Assembly (NCBI RefSeq): GCF_000499205.1
Contig: NZ_AWUK01000013.1
Span: forward strand, 310,001 to 374,000
Source: Paenibacillus sp. MAEPY2
GTDB taxonomy: Bacteria; Bacillota; Bacilli; Paenibacillales; Paenibacillaceae
Length of the DNA: 64,000 bases
Direction: 5' to 3'
The notes beneath the pieces are model-generated. The model searched no databases. It saw nothing but the letters and a program-made list of their open reading frames with translations, and was not told the DNA's origin. Every line of letters starts with the position of its first letter. Within the stretch, counting starts at the first letter, position 1. The translations under genes were made by a program, and so were the position numbers. This document shows, in pieces, positions 45,840-54,042 of the stretch.

Positions 45840-45868
45840 AATATAACGGCTAATCCCTAGTATGTAAA
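45840..45868 (-). promoter_or_regulatory. Sigma-A promoter of the sugar transporter operon
   Basis: TTTACA (45868-45863), 17-base spacer, TATATT (45845-45840). Transcription would start near 45833. Confidence 0.6.
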
Positions 45869-45962
45869 TGGGTTTTAGTAATTTAAAGCTAAAACTCGCT
45901 AAGTTTTTTTAGAAACCAAATCATCTTATCCAGTTCATCCAGAATCATGAAAATAACACAAG

Positions 45963-45998
45963 AAAAAGACCGTAAAGGGGGGCCTTTACGGTCTTTTG
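45963..45998. terminator. Terminator after spoIVA, active on both strands
   Basis: Fourteen-pair stem AAAGACCGTAAAGG / CCTTTACGGTCTTT around four Gs, with T-rich flanks on both strands, starting four bases from the spoIVA stop. Confidence 0.9.
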
Positions 45999-46001
45999 GC
46001 C

Positions 46002-47480
46002 TTACAGAATAATGGCGATCAATCCACCTGAACCTTCGTTAATGATACGTCCCAGTGTCTCTTGCAGCTTGTATCGTGCGTTATCTGGCATCATCGCAAT
46101 TTTACCCTGAATGCCTTCTCTCACGATGGAATGCAGCGAACGACCGAACATATCTGAATCCCATACCTTGATTGGATCGTTCTCGAAGTCCTGCATCAAG
46201 TACCTCACCAGTTCCTCACTCTGTTTCTCCGTTCCGATAATCGGTGCAAACTCCGATTCCACATCGACCCGGATCATGTGAATGGATGGTGCGGTTGCTT
46301 TCAGGCGGACGCCGAACTTCGTACCCTGCCGGATGAGCTCTGGTTCATCCAGTGCCATCTCGGCGAGGGATGGAGCTGCGATACCGTAGCCGGTCGTTTT
46401 GACCATCTCCAGCGCTTCAGCGAAGCGATCGTACTCCCTCTTGGCATGGGAGAATTCCTGCATCAACTGCAGCAGATGGTCCTTGCCTCGAATTTCAATA
46501 CCAACGACTTCCACGAGGATCTGATCGTATAATTCATCCGGTGCATACAGATCAATTTCTGCCACACCCTGCCCCATGTTCATGCCGCTCAGACCGGCAC
46601 GGTCGATGAATTCATATTCCATGAACTGAGCAACAACCCGATCCACATCACGCAGCCTGCGAATATCCTTAACGGTATCGCGCACGGAGTTTTCGTAGTT
46701 GCTGCGCAGCCAGTGATTTTCGTTCAGGACCATTACCCAGCTCGGCAGATTCACATTCACTTCATGTACAGGGAACTCATACAGCACTTCGCGAAGCACA
46801 CCTGTCACATCGTCTTCTGTCATTGTAGCTGCACTGAGAGTCATGACCGGAATGTCATACTTGGCAGCAAGCTCGCTGCGCAATTGCAGCGCTTCTTCAC
46901 TGCGAGGGCGAGTCGAGTTGATCACCAACACGAATGGTTTTCCCACTTCCTTCAGTTCAGCAATGACACGTTCCTCAGATTCCACATAGGAGCTCCGGGC
47001 AATCTCCGCAATCGTGCCATCTGTTGTGACCACGACACCCAGTGTTGAATGCTCCTGAATGACCTTGCGTGTGCCAATTTCGGCAGCTTCCTGGAACGGA
47101 ATCGGTTCTTCAAACCAAGGCGTGGAGATCATGCGTGGTCCATTCTCGTCCTCGTATCCCTTGGCACCTTCCACTGCGTAACCTACACAATCCACAAGGC
47201 GCACATTGACATCAAGTCCCTCTGCGACCTTGATTTGAACCGCGTTATTCGGTACGAATTTTGGCTCTGTAGTCATGATGGTTTTGCCAGCTGCGCTCTG
47301 GGGCAGTTCATCTACTGCCCTGGCACGGTCTGCCTCGTTTGTGATGTTTGGCAGCACAATCGTTTCCATGAAACGTTTGATAAATGTTGATTTACCTGTC
47401 CGGACTGCGCCGACAACCCCGAGATAAATATCCCCTCCGGTCCGCTCGGCAATGTCCTTAAAAATGTCCACTTTCTCCAA
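46002..47480 (-). CDS. spoIVA: Stage IV sporulation protein A (coat basement ATPase)
   Basis: SpoIVA polymerises with ATP hydrolysis into the base layer of the spore coat. The Walker A segment is GVVGAVRTGKSTFIKRFMET near residue 25, followed by NAVQIKVAEGLDVNVRLVDC. 492 residues is exact for the family. The start is a TTG at 47480 with GGGAGGGG six bases upstream. The protein acts on the mother-cell side of the forespore membrane. In B. subtilis it is sigma-E controlled. Confidence 0.97.
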   Translation of the reverse strand: MEKVDIFKDIAERTGGDIYLGVVGAVRTGKSTFIKRFMETIVLPNITNEADRARAVDELPQSAAGKTIMTTEPKFVPNNAVQIKVAEGLDVNVRLVDCVGYAVEGAKGYEDENGPRMISTPWFEEPIPFQEAAEIGTRKVIQEHSTLGVVVTTDGTIAEIARSSYVESEERVIAELKEVGKPFVLVINSTRPRSEEALQLRSELAAKYDIPVMTLSAATMTEDDVTGVLREVLYEFPVHEVNVNLPSWVMVLNENHWLRSNYENSVRDTVKDIRRLRDVDRVVAQFMEYEFIDRAGLSGMNMGQGVAEIDLYAPDELYDQILVEVVGIEIRGKDHLLQLMQEFSHAKREYDRFAEALEMVKTTGYGIAAPSLAEMALDEPELIRQGTKFGVRLKATAPSIHMIRVDVESEFAPIIGTEKQSEELVRYLMQDFENDPIKVWDSDMFGRSLHSIVREGIQGKIAMMPDNARYKLQETLGRIINEGSGGLIAIIL

Positions 47481-47793
47481 TGAAATCCCCTCCCTAAATT
47501 ACTCCGAAGGAAAAATGCTAAAGAGCATCCGCTTCGTTTTTTCAATCAGAAGACTGAAATCCCTGCAACGGTAGAGCCGCCTTTGTGAGTGCCCGGAAGT
47601 CGTCCGCCGCCGAACGTTGCATTCTGATGAAACCGGCGAAAGCGGCGTTAACTCGTACATGCAATTGGACTAGTATCATCTTATGTATCCGTATGCAGCA
47701 TTATGACGCGTATTTTTTGTTTTTTTCTCAAGGTAGTGACCTTAAGAGAATCGCCCCGCTCTCGGACTGCGCGTCTTTATTTCAATCTACTTT
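47481..47793. other. Gene-free stretch upstream of spoIVA
   Basis: It should hold the spoIVA promoter. A loose sigma-E-like pair (TCATAA near 47706 and GATACATAA at 47689-47681, minus strand) is seen, but the spacing is short. The part near 47600 is rich in CGCC and CCGG runs without a clear hairpin. I find no other feature. Confidence 0.3.
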
Positions 47794-48114
47794 ATGAGCG
47801 TACCAAAGCTTTTATGCCGGTTCCTTGCTGAGAACAAGAAGTTTCATCGTTATTTTCCCATGAACACAGCGGATTTTCTTTTTCCCGCCGATCGATCAAA
47901 TGGATATACCATAATTGAAATCAGCATGTTCGAAGGCCGAACAAATCAAGTCAAAAAAGAGCTTATTCAGCAATTATTCACTCGAATAAATGAACAGTTA
48001 AAGCTGTCACCCAATGATGTGGAAATTACCATATTTGAAACACCACGCAGTCATTGGGGTATTCGAGGATTGCCTGGCGATGAACTTAACTTGAGTTATA
48101 AAGTGGAGGTCTGA
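47794..48114 (+). CDS. Tautomerase-family protein lacking the usual N-terminal half
   Basis: The second half matches the Tautomerase_2 family well: GYTIIEISMFEGRTNQVKKE and SHWGIRGLPGDELNLSYKVE. Family members are about 127 residues and start with a Met-Pro segment whose Pro1 is catalytic. Here the 106-residue frame begins MSVPKLLCRFLAENKKFHRY with no Pro1, and no frame upstream supplies it. There is no ribosome binding site before the ATG. It may be a 5'-truncated remnant or a non-catalytic relative. Confidence 0.55.
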   Translation: MSVPKLLCRFLAENKKFHRYFPMNTADFLFPADRSNGYTIIEISMFEGRTNQVKKELIQQLFTRINEQLKLSPNDVEITIFETPRSHWGIRGLPGDELNLSYKVEV

Positions 48115-48173
48115 ACAAATTATCTGAGTATAGCTTACGGACCATATGATGTGACTTTAAACCAACATACAAG

Positions 48174-48211
48174 AAAGAGATATCCCGTAATGCGGAATAT
48201 CTCTTTTTTTA
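48174..48211. terminator. Terminator between the tautomerase gene and yphF
   Basis: AGAGATATCCCG / CGGAATATCTCT stem followed by seven Ts on the plus strand; the left-side A/T tract could also end yphF transcripts. Confidence 0.85.
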
Positions 48212-48260
48212 GGGCCAATCATTGGATTGCATGCATTCGAATCGAATAAATGCCTCATGA

Positions 48261-49034
48261 TTATTTTTTTGCAATCGGAGTGTTGTTCTGCCACGTGTAG
48301 GCGACCGATTTTACAGGGACAAAATAAGAATGCTCCAGCAAAAATTCACGCATATCTTCCACGTTCGTTGGAGTCTTCTCTGACTTCTCTACAGCCTGCA
48401 TAATGTCAAAGGCATAATCCACATAGACATTGCCCTCGTCATCCATCATGAAAGGCAGTTCCTGACCTGAATATACACTATTCAACGTAACCGCTGGGGC
48501 ACCAGCCTGTGCAGCTTGTTCCATATCTACAGCGTATAGATCCGGATACAGTTCTTCCCCGCGTGGCAGTTGATTGTTATGTACGGACTTATACTGATTA
48601 ACCATTCGTTGAACATCATTTACTTTCTGCACGGTTTGAAGATCCATGACTTTAATTGTTGGCTTCACTTCTTCATCCTGAATGAGAAAGTAAGCGCTAC
48701 CACCACTTTCAAACGCCGTTCCGGGTATTTCATCCAGATATCCCTGCTGTTTCAGCTTGGACAGATCGACTCTGAATTTTTCATATTTAGGTGTTTCCAT
48801 ATCTGCATTGATCATCGGCAAAATCCCCTGATCCTGTTGGAACGCTTCTACCGCAGTTTGAATACGGCTTACACTTTCCTTATAAGCTACTTTGGGATCG
48901 GGATTACTCTGAGATTGATACATACACCCCGTTGCTGTCATAGCAAACAACAGGAATACGAGTAGACAGGACATCTTCTGCATCTGACGCCTCTGCCCAC
49001 GTGGCTTCACGTTCTTCGTCATATTCACGTTCAT
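48261..49034 (-). CDS. yphF: YphF-like lipoprotein
   Basis: A 257-residue exported protein with a basic N-terminus, a hydrophobic core (SCLLVFLLFAMTATGC) and a lipobox-like ATGC. The rest is acidic with two similar YKSVHN / YKESVSR helices. yphF is next to spoIVA in B. subtilis, and the size fits. No function is known. GGAGGATACGG is before the ATG. Confidence 0.75.
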   Translation of the reverse strand: MNVNMTKNVKPRGQRRQMQKMSCLLVFLLFAMTATGCMYQSQSNPDPKVAYKESVSRIQTAVEAFQQDQGILPMINADMETPKYEKFRVDLSKLKQQGYLDEIPGTAFESGGSAYFLIQDEEVKPTIKVMDLQTVQKVNDVQRMVNQYKSVHNNQLPRGEELYPDLYAVDMEQAAQAGAPAVTLNSVYSGQELPFMMDDEGNVYVDYAFDIMQAVEKSEKTPTNVEDMREFLLEHSYFVPVKSVAYTWQNNTPIAKK

Positions 49035-49068
49035 CCGTATCCTCCTTGAATCGTTCCACTCCGTATTC

Positions 49069-49422
49069 TCAGAACCAATCGTCCTCTTCCTGCTGCTGAC
49101 GCTCTAGTTGTTTACGAATCGCCGCCTTCAAGGGATCCTCCGGAACATGAACCGTTACGGATCCCCGCACTTTCGCCTGACAAGATAGCCGGATGCCTGC
49201 ATCCAGCAGCGAACCCAGCTTATGCTTCTCCGCATCTGTTGGTGGATGCAGCGCAGCAAAATATTCCGCATCTACTTTCACCTTACACATCAGGCAGGCT
49301 GCCTTTCCATCACAACGAGTTGCTATCTTTACCCCTGCACGGCGTGCAGCATTTAGCAGCGTTACCCCTTGCTTTAGCCGAATCGTCTTATTTTGTGGTA
49401 AAAAAGTAATATTGTAATCCAT
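49069..49422 (-). CDS. 2Fe-2S ferredoxin-like protein
   Basis: A short 117-residue ferredoxin. The cluster ligands are in ATRCDGKAACLMCKVKV (Cys-x5-Cys-x2-Cys) and LSCQAKVRG, which is the adrenodoxin/ISC type spacing. The first 30 residues form the beta-grasp start (FLPQNKTIRLKQGVTLLNAA). An acidic, Gln-rich C-terminal tail follows. The electron-transfer partner is unknown; next to yphF it may serve an envelope or metabolic redox enzyme. Confidence 0.88.
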   Translation of the reverse strand: MDYNITFLPQNKTIRLKQGVTLLNAARRAGVKIATRCDGKAACLMCKVKVDAEYFAALHPPTDAEKHKLGSLLDAGIRLSCQAKVRGSVTVHVPEDPLKAAIRKQLERQQQEEDDWF

Positions 49423-49440
49423 AACTCTTCCTCCCTCAAC

Positions 49441-50058
49441 CTACTGAGGCCATTCGAAGCCAACAAGCTCTTCCACTTCTGCTCTGAATCGACTTGTCCA
49501 TATATTTTGCTGCCCCAATAAAGTCATTAGAGGTTGATGTAATTCGGGTATCTTCCGAATCTCTCTTGCAATGGGTTCATACCGATCGGCTCGGCCTCTC
49601 ATCAGATTGAACAACAGCTCATGCGCAAGCGGCATTAGTCGCAATGTGTACGAACCCACTTTCGCCTCAGGTGCATACTCGGCCAATACATGTTCAATTT
49701 CAATACGGTACCAACTTTTACGTGCCCACACTTCAAAACCACCAACCAGCTCCAACGCACATGTCCCTACCTGATAATGACTAAGCAGCGAGGCATAAGG
49801 TCCAGTCTTATCTACCACAGGCTCGTCCATCACCAATCCAGGCGCAGATTTATGCAGCACCTTCGCCGCGGTGATATCAGCGTAAATGTCAATATCTCTG
49901 GGAGCCTGCTGTAACTCCACCTGTTGGAGCAATAATCCACAGCTGCCCCCAAGCAACCATGTATGAGGCTCTGTATCCCAGGCTTTCGCCGTCTCCAGCA
50001 AAGCCGCGTGTAATTCCGGATAGCGCCCTGTCCGATCCTCCGTTTCATGCGGCCTCAT
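49441..50058 (-). CDS. Nucleotidyltransferase-fold protein
   Basis: A 205-residue soluble protein. LLGGSCGLLLQQVELQQAP with RDIDIYADI resembles the GSx..DxD head of the nucleotidyltransferase superfamily, followed by an all-helix C-terminal part. No transfer substrate is suggested. ATG 50058 lies five bases after GGAAGGTGA; the longer frame to 50076 begins within that site. Confidence 0.65.
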   Translation of the reverse strand: MRPHETEDRTGRYPELHAALLETAKAWDTEPHTWLLGGSCGLLLQQVELQQAPRDIDIYADITAAKVLHKSAPGLVMDEPVVDKTGPYASLLSHYQVGTCALELVGGFEVWARKSWYRIEIEHVLAEYAPEAKVGSYTLRLMPLAHELLFNLMRGRADRYEPIAREIRKIPELHQPLMTLLGQQNIWTSRFRAEVEELVGFEWPQ

Positions 50059-50140
50059 CGGCTCACCTTCCTTCATCCGTTTTCGTTGTGTCAGTTCTTA
50101 TGATGTGTTTATGCGGATGTTATCTCTCAGGCGAGAAAGA

Positions 50141-50320
50141 TCAGGTTAGAGAAGCTATTCCGCCGAAAAAGCCAATCAGCATAATGAGAAAAGCAATTAA
50201 CGAAAGAATTCCCCGTACAATTCCTTTCGTTTTGGCACGAGCAAACGTAATCAGGAATACAGATAGTCCCATAATGAGGATTGCGACCAATGACAGCCAC
50301 ATCTTGTCCATTGCGTTCAT
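50141..50320 (-). CDS. yphE: DUF2768 small membrane protein (YphE-like)
   Basis: A 59-residue protein with two membrane helices (WLSLVAILIMGLSVFLITF and GILSLIAFLIMLIGFFGG) joined by a basic loop. In B. subtilis yphE lies between gpsA and yphF and has this same two-helix plan. The ATG at 50320 has AAGGGGAG 11 bases upstream. Function unknown; some DUF2768 genes are sporulation-linked. Confidence 0.75.
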   Translation of the reverse strand: MNAMDKMWLSLVAILIMGLSVFLITFARAKTKGIVRGILSLIAFLIMLIGFFGGIASLT

Positions 50321-50409
50321 ATTCCAGAGTTCTCCCCTTCAGTCCGTTATTCATCACTGACACTGTGACAATTGCAACTATTATAACACGAAACATAGCT
50401 CCACTTTCC

Positions 50410-50460
50410 AAAAAAAAGACAAAAAGCAAGCCGGCAGATGCCGACTCGTCTTTTTGTCTT
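50410..50460 (-). terminator. Strong terminator after the spoVIF-like gene
   Basis: Outer 11-pair stem AAGACAAAAAG / CTTTTTGTCTT with inner CGGCA/TGCCG, then a run of Ts on the minus strand. Confidence 0.88.
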
Positions 50461-50491
50461 ACTCGATCGCCTGCAGAACAGGCGCGATCTA

Positions 50492-50767
50492 TTATTTTTT
50501 CATCATCATTTTCATTAATGATTCCATACTGTTTGGGTTTAATCCGCTTTTTTTGACGGCACTCACGATATCCTGAACTGTATCCTCAGATACCGGCACT
50601 TTTGCCATGGCGGATACTTGCTTGATCAGTTGGCGCAACTGAGCTTCATTCTGCATGGTGGACGGTTTTACTGTACTCGCCAATTTTTTGACGGCACCTT
50701 CCGTAATCGATTTCCCTGTTTTTTTGTTGATCGCTTTCAGCGCTTCCTTGGAAATGTTGTTAGCCAT
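50492..50767 (-). CDS. Stage VI sporulation protein F-like
   Basis: A small 91-residue basic protein with KAINKKTGKSITEGAVKKLA near the start, then SMESLMKMMMKK at the end. This pattern matches the SpoVIF family of spore coat assembly factors. The start ATG 50767 has GGAGGGGAGACGA upstream. It lies next to gpsA, where B. subtilis has no such gene, so the place is not conserved. Confidence in the name is moderate. Confidence 0.7.
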   Translation of the reverse strand: MANNISKEALKAINKKTGKSITEGAVKKLASTVKPSTMQNEAQLRQLIKQVSAMAKVPVSEDTVQDIVSAVKKSGLNPNSMESLMKMMMKK

Positions 50768-50867
50768 TCGTCTCCCCTCCTCCGGCAATACTCATGTGTA
50801 TAGTATGAGTGTACCGCAAAAAAGGTGAATAAGCTTTCTCATTTCGGGAAAGCCGCCTACGCGACCA

Positions 50868-51908
50868 TCAGGAATGCCACTGCTCCCAGGTTTCAAGCGT
50901 CATGACTTCCATTTCGGTCTTCGGATCACGTCCCATCAATGCTTCAACCGCATCCCGCGGCTGTCTCTCTTGAAAAAGAACGTGATAAAGCTGATCTGCA
51001 ATCGGCATTTGCACACCATATTTCTGAGAAATAAAGTGGGCGGCCTGCGTGGTCCGAATGCCTTCCACAACCATGCCCATGGAACTCAAAACATCGTCCA
51101 GCTTCTGGCCTTTACCGAGCAAGGAACCTGCTCTCCAGTTACGGCTATGCTGACTCGTCGCGGTCACGACCAAATCGCCGATTCCTGCAAGTCCGGAGAA
51201 CGTGAGCGGATTCGCTCCCATCTCCACACCTATGCGTGTGATCTCGGCCAGCCCACGTGTTAGCAGCGCAGCTTTGGCATTGTCACCAAAGTTAAGGCCA
51301 TCTGACATACCTGCTCCCAGCGCGATAATATTTTTGAACGCTCCCGCCAGCTCTACACCGATCATATCTCGATTTGTGTACACACGGAAATAAGCATTCA
51401 TAAATAAACCTTGGGCTGCCTCGGCAGAAGCTTTATCCAGTGATGCCACAACAACCGTTGTTGGGCAACGCTTAACCACTTCTTCCGCATGGCTTGGACC
51501 AGAAAGTACAACGACACGTCCCTCTTCACATTCAAGTTCTTCCGATATGACCGTGGACATGCGTTTCAGGCTTTCTGTCTCGAAACCCTTGGTTGCATGA
51601 ATGATTAACATTTCCGGTTTGTAATGGGCCTTAAGCTGATGAGCAACCGAACGCATCGCCGATGAAGGAGCAACAATTAACACAGCTGAAGCCCCTTCAA
51701 CTGCCTTTGCCATATCCGTTGTTGCCTGAATACGGGGCGACAGCTCTGCATCGGGAAGGAAGCGTTGGTTGGTATGTTTAGTATTGATCTCTGTGGCCTG
51801 GTCTTCACCACGTGTCCACATGATCACATCCAGCTGATTGGCAGCCAATACACTGGCGAGTGCAGTACCCCAACTGCCCGCAACCAGAACAGCAACTTTT
51901 TTAGACAA
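50868..51908 (-). CDS. gpsA: NAD(P)H-dependent glycerol-3-phosphate dehydrogenase
   Basis: GpsA makes sn-glycerol-3-phosphate for phospholipids. The start is TTG at 51908, eight bases after GGAGGGGG, and overlaps the plsY stop by 8 bases. Family motifs are AGSWGTALASVLA, ATKGFETESLKRMS and GAFKNIIALGAGMSDGLNFG. The first Gly of the GxGxxG dinucleotide loop is Val here (VLVAGSWG instead of the usual LGAGSWG). 346 residues. The product feeds PlsY, encoded just upstream. Confidence 0.95.
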   Translation of the reverse strand: MSKKVAVLVAGSWGTALASVLAANQLDVIMWTRGEDQATEINTKHTNQRFLPDAELSPRIQATTDMAKAVEGASAVLIVAPSSAMRSVAHQLKAHYKPEMLIIHATKGFETESLKRMSTVISEELECEEGRVVVLSGPSHAEEVVKRCPTTVVVASLDKASAEAAQGLFMNAYFRVYTNRDMIGVELAGAFKNIIALGAGMSDGLNFGDNAKAALLTRGLAEITRIGVEMGANPLTFSGLAGIGDLVVTATSQHSRNWRAGSLLGKGQKLDDVLSSMGMVVEGIRTTQAAHFISQKYGVQMPIADQLYHVLFQERQPRDAVEALMGRDPKTEMEVMTLETWEQWHS

Positions 51909-52524
51909 CGCGTTTTCCCCCTCCAGGGTTTTTCGATCCCAATTTATTTTCCTGTCCTTTGGCGAGCTTCGCAATATTGGTACGATGTCTCCAGAACGCA
52001 AACAGACAAATAATCAGACTTCCCCAGAAGATACTCATTGAATATCCGGGTAACACAAGGATGAAGAGCGGTGTCAAAGCTACAAAAATAAGGGAACCCA
52101 GTGAAACATATCGTGTCAATACGATGGACAGGATGGCAAATACCCCGGCGCACAGCGCAGGAATAAGTGCAAGAGTCACGAGCACACCGATTGCTGTCGC
52201 GATTCCTTTTCCTCCACGGAAACGGAAGTACAGCGGCCAGTTATGTCCTGCAATAGCAGCTATACCACTAAGTGCAGGACTCCAATTGGAACCGTCGCTG
52301 AACCAAACCCCAATCCAAACGGCCGCAATACCTTTGAGTACATCCAGCAGCAGTACCAGAATTGCCGGCCCTTTTCCCAATATCCGCAAAGTATTGGTGG
52401 CTCCTGCATTTCCGCTTCCGTGCTGACGGATATCGATCCCCCGTAGTGCTTTTGCAAGGAGGACACTAAAGCTGATTGAACCGAGCAGATAACTCAGGAC
52501 AATCGCTGCGATTTGTAAAATCAC
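51901..52524 (-). CDS. plsY: Acyl-phosphate glycerol-3-phosphate acyltransferase
   Basis: This membrane enzyme makes lysophosphatidic acid, the first step in phospholipid assembly. It has about five helices and the three family motifs: GSISFSVLLAKALRGIDIRQHG (partly), HGSGNAGATNTLR, and RFRGGKGIATAIG. 207 residues. It is next to gpsA, which makes its substrate. In B. subtilis plsY lies elsewhere, so the gene has been rearranged into this cluster. Confidence 0.95.
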   Translation of the reverse strand: MILQIAAIVLSYLLGSISFSVLLAKALRGIDIRQHGSGNAGATNTLRILGKGPAILVLLLDVLKGIAAVWIGVWFSDGSNWSPALSGIAAIAGHNWPLYFRFRGGKGIATAIGVLVTLALIPALCAGVFAILSIVLTRYVSLGSLIFVALTPLFILVLPGYSMSIFWGSLIICLFAFWRHRTNIAKLAKGQENKLGSKNPGGGKRVV

Positions 52525-52535
52525 AAACTTCTCCC

Positions 52536-53858
52536 CTAACCTTCGTCGGACTTCCTCCGAGTAAATATACGAATTGGTGTCCCTTCAAAATCAAACGCTG
52601 CACGAATTTTATTCTCCAGGTAACGTTCATAAGAAAAGTGCATCAATTCCGGATCGTTTACAAAGATAACCATGGTCGGAGGTTTAACGGCAACCTGCGT
52701 CACATAGTTAATTCTCATTCTGCGTCCTTTATCTGTTGGCGGCGGATTAATCGCCACTGCATCAGACACGACATCGTTAAGCAGATGCGTCTGAACACGC
52801 ATAGAATGCTGCTGTGCTACACGCTGCACAACAGGCAACAATTTTTGTAAGCGTTGTTTTGTCTTGGCTGACAAAAATACAACCGGAGCGTAAGTCATAA
52901 ACAGGAAATGATCCCGAATTTTTTTCTCAAACTCATTCATTGTTTTATCAGACTTCTCGACAACGTCCCATTTGTTCACAACAAACATAGAAGCTTTACC
53001 TGCTTCGAATGCGTAACCCGCAATGTGCTTGTCCTGCTCAATAATGCCTTCTTCGCCATTAATAACAATCAGAACAACATCTGCACGCTCAATGGCACGC
53101 ATCGCACGCATTACGCTGTATTTCTCCGTGGTTTCATAGACTTTACCACGTTTACGCATACCTGCTGTGTCGATCAGCACATAACGCTGGCCGTCTTTTT
53201 CAAACGGTGTATCAATAGCGTCCCGCGTTGTTCCAGCAACATCACTGACAATAACACGTTCTTCGCCCAAAATGGCGTTCACCAATGAAGATTTACCCAC
53301 GTTAGGACGTCCGATCAGAGCTACACGAATGACATCGTCATCGTAAGTCTCTTCCTCAAGTTCAGGTAATTTCTCTACGATGGCGTCGAGCAAATCTCCT
53401 ACACCTGTACCATGACTTCCTGATACTCCGATTGGATCACCAAATCCAAATCCATAAAACTCATAAATGAGCTCACTACGCCCGATATTATCCACTTTGT
53501 TAACGGCTACAACGATAGGCTTACCTGAGCGGTACAACATCTCTGCGACTTCTTCATCAGATTGCGTAATCCCTGCTTTTGCATCACACATGAATACAAT
53601 AACATCCGCTTCTTCAATGGCGAGCTCTGCCTGCATCCGGATTGATTTTAAAATGACGTCCTCGCCGTCGATTTCGATACCACCTGTATCGATAATGCTA
53701 AATGGTTTACCGTTCCATTCGCCGATTCCGTAGATACGGTCACGGGTAATGCCCGGCTTGTCTTCCACAATGGCTAATCTGTCGCCGATGATCCGATTAA
53801 AAATGGTGGATTTGCCCACATTCGGTCGCCCGACAATTGCCACAACGGGTCTTGCCAT
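52536..53858 (-). CDS. der: Ribosome-assembly GTPase Der (EngA)
   Basis: A tandem GTPase required for 50S assembly. First G domain: [17 protein letters not shown], then DTGG and VNKVD. Second: [20 protein letters not shown] with DTAGMRKRG and VNKWD. The KH-like C-terminal domain follows. 440 residues. The start 53858 has GGAGGAG at nine bases; the ATG at 53867 is too close to the site. Confidence 0.97.
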   Translation of the reverse strand: MARPVVAIVGRPNVGKSTIFNRIIGDRLAIVEDKPGITRDRIYGIGEWNGKPFSIIDTGGIEIDGEDVILKSIRMQAELAIEEADVIVFMCDAKAGITQSDEEVAEMLYRSGKPIVVAVNKVDNIGRSELIYEFYGFGFGDPIGVSGSHGTGVGDLLDAIVEKLPELEEETYDDDVIRVALIGRPNVGKSSLVNAILGEERVIVSDVAGTTRDAIDTPFEKDGQRYVLIDTAGMRKRGKVYETTEKYSVMRAMRAIERADVVLIVINGEEGIIEQDKHIAGYAFEAGKASMFVVNKWDVVEKSDKTMNEFEKKIRDHFLFMTYAPVVFLSAKTKQRLQKLLPVVQRVAQQHSMRVQTHLLNDVVSDAVAINPPPTDKGRRMRINYVTQVAVKPPTMVIFVNDPELMHFSYERYLENKIRAAFDFEGTPIRIFTRRKSDEG

Positions 53859-53955
53859 ACATTCCACTCCTCCTGTCCATACTTACGATACTCATCATAG
53901 CAAAAAACACCTGTCTTGGCTAACGTTTCATGCCGTTATACTCGCAATAACAACA

Positions 53956-53982
53956 ATCGGCGAACCCGCTGGGGCTCGCCGA
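53956..53982 (-). terminator. Hairpin after the S1-like gene
   Basis: ATCGGCGAGCCC / GGGTTCGCCGAT stem followed by a T-rich, not continuous, tail on the minus strand. Confidence 0.6.
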
Positions 53983-54042
53983 TCTTGCTTTTATTGTTCA
54001 GCAAAATATGCAGTATATAACTAAGAACCATGCATGTATAAC

